Positions 60,901 to 64,000 of a stretch of DNA of 64,000 bases are shown one piece after another (within the stretch, counting starts at the first letter, position 1; each line of letters begins with the position of its first letter). The notes under the pieces were generated by a model that worked only from the letters and a program-made list of their open reading frames with translations, did not search any database and was not told the origin of the DNA. Source of the DNA: Benincasa hispida (Eukaryota; Streptophyta; Magnoliopsida; Cucurbitales; Cucurbitaceae); contig NC_052351.1 of assembly GCF_009727055.1 (NCBI RefSeq), positions 60,593,744-60,657,743 of the forward strand, written 5' to 3'. The position numbers and the translations under genes were made by a program.

Positions 60901-61890
60901 AATTATGAGAGCTTGGATATTTTGTCATGGATTAGGCACCATTTTAACCGTGTATGATTTTGGCCAAATGCATATACTTGTAAGTCAAATATTTGAATAA
61001 TTTATAGTGATTGGTAACCGATTAGATTAGATATATATAAACACACATTCAGGTCAACTTGAACATAGCTTAATTAATTATTATTAATAATGTTAAGACA
61101 AAGAAATTAAGGATGAAAGGGATAAAAAATATAACACACATAATTAAAGAGTGCTATAATTGAATTACATGATTGGTCTTTCTCTTAGTTTTATGCTTGG
61201 TTTGAATGCAAAGTGTAGAAAAAGGTACCATAAAAAGGAAGCCAAAGAACACAAATGTATCATCTAATTGAATATGTGATTGGTCATTTTTGTCTTAAAA
61301 AGAAGAAAGAAAGAAAGAAGGTTTGGAGTGACAGGCTAATTTGCAAAGTGAAATGAATCTTTGACCATCCACTTTTTGGAAAGAGTACATGAATTTCCCA
61401 CTTGCTTAGTACAATCATACAAGTGCTAGTGTCTTTTTCTTAACAACATATATATACATATAAGAAATATGAAAGATGATAAAATTGAAATTAATTCACA
61501 ATTAAATTTTAGAAAAATATATACTTATATCAATACTAATTAGGATTAGTAACCTAAGTTTTGTTGAACATATATTTTTCTTTTTTTTTAAAAAGATTGT
61601 TCGCTATTAAGAATTAATTTGTTTCGTTTTTTTCACTTGTTAAAACAATATTGTGAAAATTTTAGATTTCTTTTTTATTTAGTTTAAAAAGTGTAGATGT
61701 GAAGATTCAAACATCTAAATTTTGAGAGAAGAACAAAGTGGTCTTAGTTGCTACTCAATATTAACATATCATCTTATTTTAATTCTTAAATCCGTATGTA
61801 ACTTTGAATATGCGTCGTATTAACTCACTAAAACTGATTTTTGGATGGAGGAAAATTAAAAGAAAAAAATAATTCCAAAAAATAAAATTA
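60901..61890. other. AT-rich spacer, no gene seen
   Basis: No coding frame of note. A GAAAGAAAGAAAG run occurs at 61305-61318. Nothing else is supported. Confidence 0.5.
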
Positions 61891-61894
61891 TTCA

Positions 61895-62110
61895 TGTTTT
61901 TGGAAATTTTCAAAAATAGAAAAATAATGAAGACTATTTATACAAAATAAAAAAAAATAAATATTCTTTAATAGAGGCTGATAGAAGTCTATCATTGATA
62001 GATACCATAGAAGTCTATCAATGTCTGTTGGTATTTTTTTTTTGCTATTTCTGTAAATAGTTTGACATTTTTTTATTTGTAAATTTTTTTTTTGTTTTTT
62101 TACCAATAAT
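61895..62110. repeat. Short MITE-like repeat with TGATAGA core, copy 2
   Basis: The core TGATAGAAGTCTATCATTGATAGA at 61979-62002 is followed by a second AGAAGTCTATCAATG. Flanks AATTTTCAAAAATAGAAAAAT and TTTTTGCTATTTCTGTAAAT are inverted relatives. It resembles copy 1 at 54985. Confidence 0.55.
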
Positions 62111-62455
62111 AGATGTTTTAAAAATTTAGAAAAAAATTCTCCACCTAAAATTAAAAAATTATAAGTTTGTGATAATTCGAGTATAGTACAATTAGCAAAT
62201 TGGATGTCTATTAACATCTTAAAAGTTGATGAGTTTAATTAGTCGGCGAATACAAAACTTTATATCAGAGGGAGACAAGGGTTCATATCAAGTTTTTGCA
62301 ATTTTTTTGTGTTCTACTTTGAATTTAATATATATTTACAATCTTTCAATTTTATATCCAATAGGTCTATACAATTATATATATAATTTTTGTGTTCTAC
62401 TTTGCGTCTTGACCTTAAAAGAACAAATATTTCTACCAATGAAATTTACAATTTA

Positions 62456-62456
<1 letters not shown>

Positions 62457-62501
<45 letters not shown>

Positions 62502-62502
62502 T
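62457..62502. repeat. ATT trinucleotide microsatellite
   Basis: About fifteen uninterrupted ATT repeats. They create the isoleucine run in the spurious frame 62226-62579. Confidence 0.95.
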
Positions 62503-62639
62503 TGGTATTAGGAGAAAAAACTAAAATGCTTGTAGTGTCATTGATACAAAATTGGATGTTTAAGCTCATTTATGTGTAATGGAACAAGATTGTTAGATGA
62601 AAGATTGAAACTTCCATTTATCACCTCAGACATTATTAA

Positions 62640-63215
62640 AGTTCAAGAATTCTTATTATTGCCCACTGTGCTAGAAATTTACAAATTTAGTCTTTAAATA
62701 TTGTTTGTATTTATTTAATCTTAAATTTTCAAAAGTATCTAATAGATTTCTAAATTTTTAATTTTGGTCATAATAAGTCCAATGTGATTAATATGTTCTT
62801 AAACTTTTAATTTTGTATCTAATAAATACCCATAAATTTAAATTCGTAAAAAATTTATTGATAAAGAAAATTAAATTCCATGTCTAAAAGAACCATAAAA
62901 TTTAAATTTTAATTCTAATAGATACATAAAATTAAAAAAATATGTCTAATAGGTCAAGGACCTATTAGACACAATTAAAAGAATTTTAAGGATCTATTTG
63001 GACACAAAATTGCAAGTCAATTTTTTATTAATTGAACTTTAATATTGGACACTTTTTAAAGTTGAAAATATTTGACACAAACTTGAAAACTTACCGACTT
63101 ATTAGATACTTTTAAAAGCAGAGAGATAACCTTGATTTGTTTAAATTTTCAATAATATATTAGATATATAATTGAAAATTTAAGTACTCCTATTAAACAA
63201 TTATTAAAGTTCAAG
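62640..63215. repeat. Degenerate foldback/MITE-like repeat with central hairpin
   Basis: At 62943-62971 a perfect 13-bp inverted repeat TGTCTAATAGGTC is separated by AAG from its complement. Outwards, TCTAATAGATAC/TATTAGATAC and TTTAAATTTT-type words recur on both sides, and ATTATTAAAGTTCAAGA occurs near both borders in direct orientation. No protein coding. Confidence 0.5.
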
Positions 63216-64000
63216 ACTCTTGGGGCCATTTGGTTGGAGAATTTTATGGATGGAATTGACACAGACGTTCTAAAACCATTTTGATTGATTTTCAACATTT
63301 TACCTGAAAATAAGATATTCTCATACATCCTCTTTTCCCATAGACACCCTTCCAAAATTATGGTTTTTTTCTTTTCCCCACCTTCTTTTGTTTTCATTAT
63401 ATATATCATATATATAATTTTATTTTGAATACTTAATTAATTAATTTATATTAACTTAACCAAATTCATATCCTTATTTTTTTTAATAAATCAATAATAA
63501 TTTGCATAATTTATTTTACAAATAAAAAATTATTAGATGGATGCAATTACTTATTTAGTTAGATTATTAATTAATTAGTTAACCATATCTTAAATATATT
63601 TAATCAATAAATTAAGATTGATTAAATTTAATGTAAAAAATTATTCTTCTATATTAAATTTAATTACATAATGTATTTTTTAACGTAGAAAATTTATGGA
63701 ATAAAATGAAATTTATACCGTTAAATTAATAGTTTGTGACAGTAGAGAAATAAATTGAAAAAAAAACTACATCTAGAAGGATATAATCAAAATTCTTGAA
63801 GTTTATAATCAGATTGATAAAAAAGATAATGTTAGATAAACCATCCAAACCAATTGGCCTATTAACTCAGTTGATTAGACATCGTATTTAGACGATTTGA
63901 GTTTTTAAGTTTTCATGTGTATTGCACGTTATATTTTAATTGTATTTATTAAATAGTAAATTATGTTTATAAAAAATAGTTTTTGTTAAATATTATAGTT
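63216..64000. other. AT-rich spacer with a tRNA-like module
   Basis: No gene is supported; the minus frame 63149-63409 lacks recognisable motifs. At 63862-63903 the plus strand reads AACTCAGTTGATTAGACATCG followed by a GATTTGAGTTT stretch, resembling the A box region of a tRNA-derived SINE. Confidence 0.4.

Noticed and set aside
62226..62579. 117-residue frame with a membrane-like isoleucine run
   Set aside because: The run is encoded by the ATT microsatellite; no conserved sequence.
1..64000. CRISPR arrays, bacterial operons, riboswitches or integrated viral genes
   Set aside because: Neither the repeats nor the frames have the required structure; the reverse-transcriptase motifs present are all in Ty1/copia order without envelope or movement genes.

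Overview
This window reads as nuclear DNA of a flowering plant (eudicot). It is very AT-rich, it holds one intron-bearing plant gene, and it is dominated by plant-type LTR retrotransposons primed by initiator tRNA-Met. From remembered resemblance of the copia polyprotein and the host gene to gourd-family sequences I lean towards Cucurbitaceae, but no search was run. I found no bacterial or viral genes, no CRISPR array and no operon.

The one host gene I can support lies on the minus strand at 38149-39774. It has three coding exons encoding a 335-residue R3H plus SUZ domain protein, a predicted single-stranded nucleic-acid/RNA-binding protein. Everything else is repeat DNA or unassigned AT-rich spacer.

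The left part, 1319-35822, is a nest of Ty1/copia elements. Element C (+ strand) is the outermost: its 5' LTR is in two pieces (1319-2306 and 22431-23417) and its 3' LTR is 34100-35822. Element B (+ strand, 2307-22430) sits inside the 5' LTR of C. B is itself interrupted by a solo LTR in its leader (4521-6437, perfect 5-bp target duplication) and by element A (minus strand, 7905-17187) at the end of gag. The internal part of C is further broken by a hAT-like nonautonomous DNA element (27428-28778, perfect 8-bp target duplication) and by element D (from 30361), which has lost its 3' half. All four copies are dead: stop codons, frameshifts, lost catalytic residues and deletions are visible. They still show gag, protease, HHCC/integrase, reverse transcriptase (YVDD) and RNase H in copia order.

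The right part, 40145-64000, holds isolated remnants. These are a minus-strand copia solo LTR (40472-42441), a foldback made of tandem ~150-bp units (43360-47460) that hosts another solo LTR (43668-45903, TSD TTATA), gypsy-type LTR pieces, and a near-perfect 1-kb foldback (52640-53700). Further right are a hAT-like element (55289-55875), a gypsy-type solo LTR with perfect TSD GTACG (55910-58077), a 5S-rRNA-like segment resembling a Cassandra TRIM (60083-60205), and AT-rich spacer with small MITE-like repeats.

The most important observation concerns the assembly rather than biology. Two exact 38-bp palindromes at 17481-17518 and 50783-50820 are back-to-back Tn5 mosaic ends, identical to the Nextera mate-pair junction adapter. 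The assembly therefore holds untrimmed library adapter at two AT-rich points, and nearby sequence may be chimeric. I found no convincing undescribed functional system. The more novel-looking structures are the tandem-repeat foldback, the GC-rich segment inside a hAT-like element, and the CGATCG motif clusters of one copia LTR subfamily.
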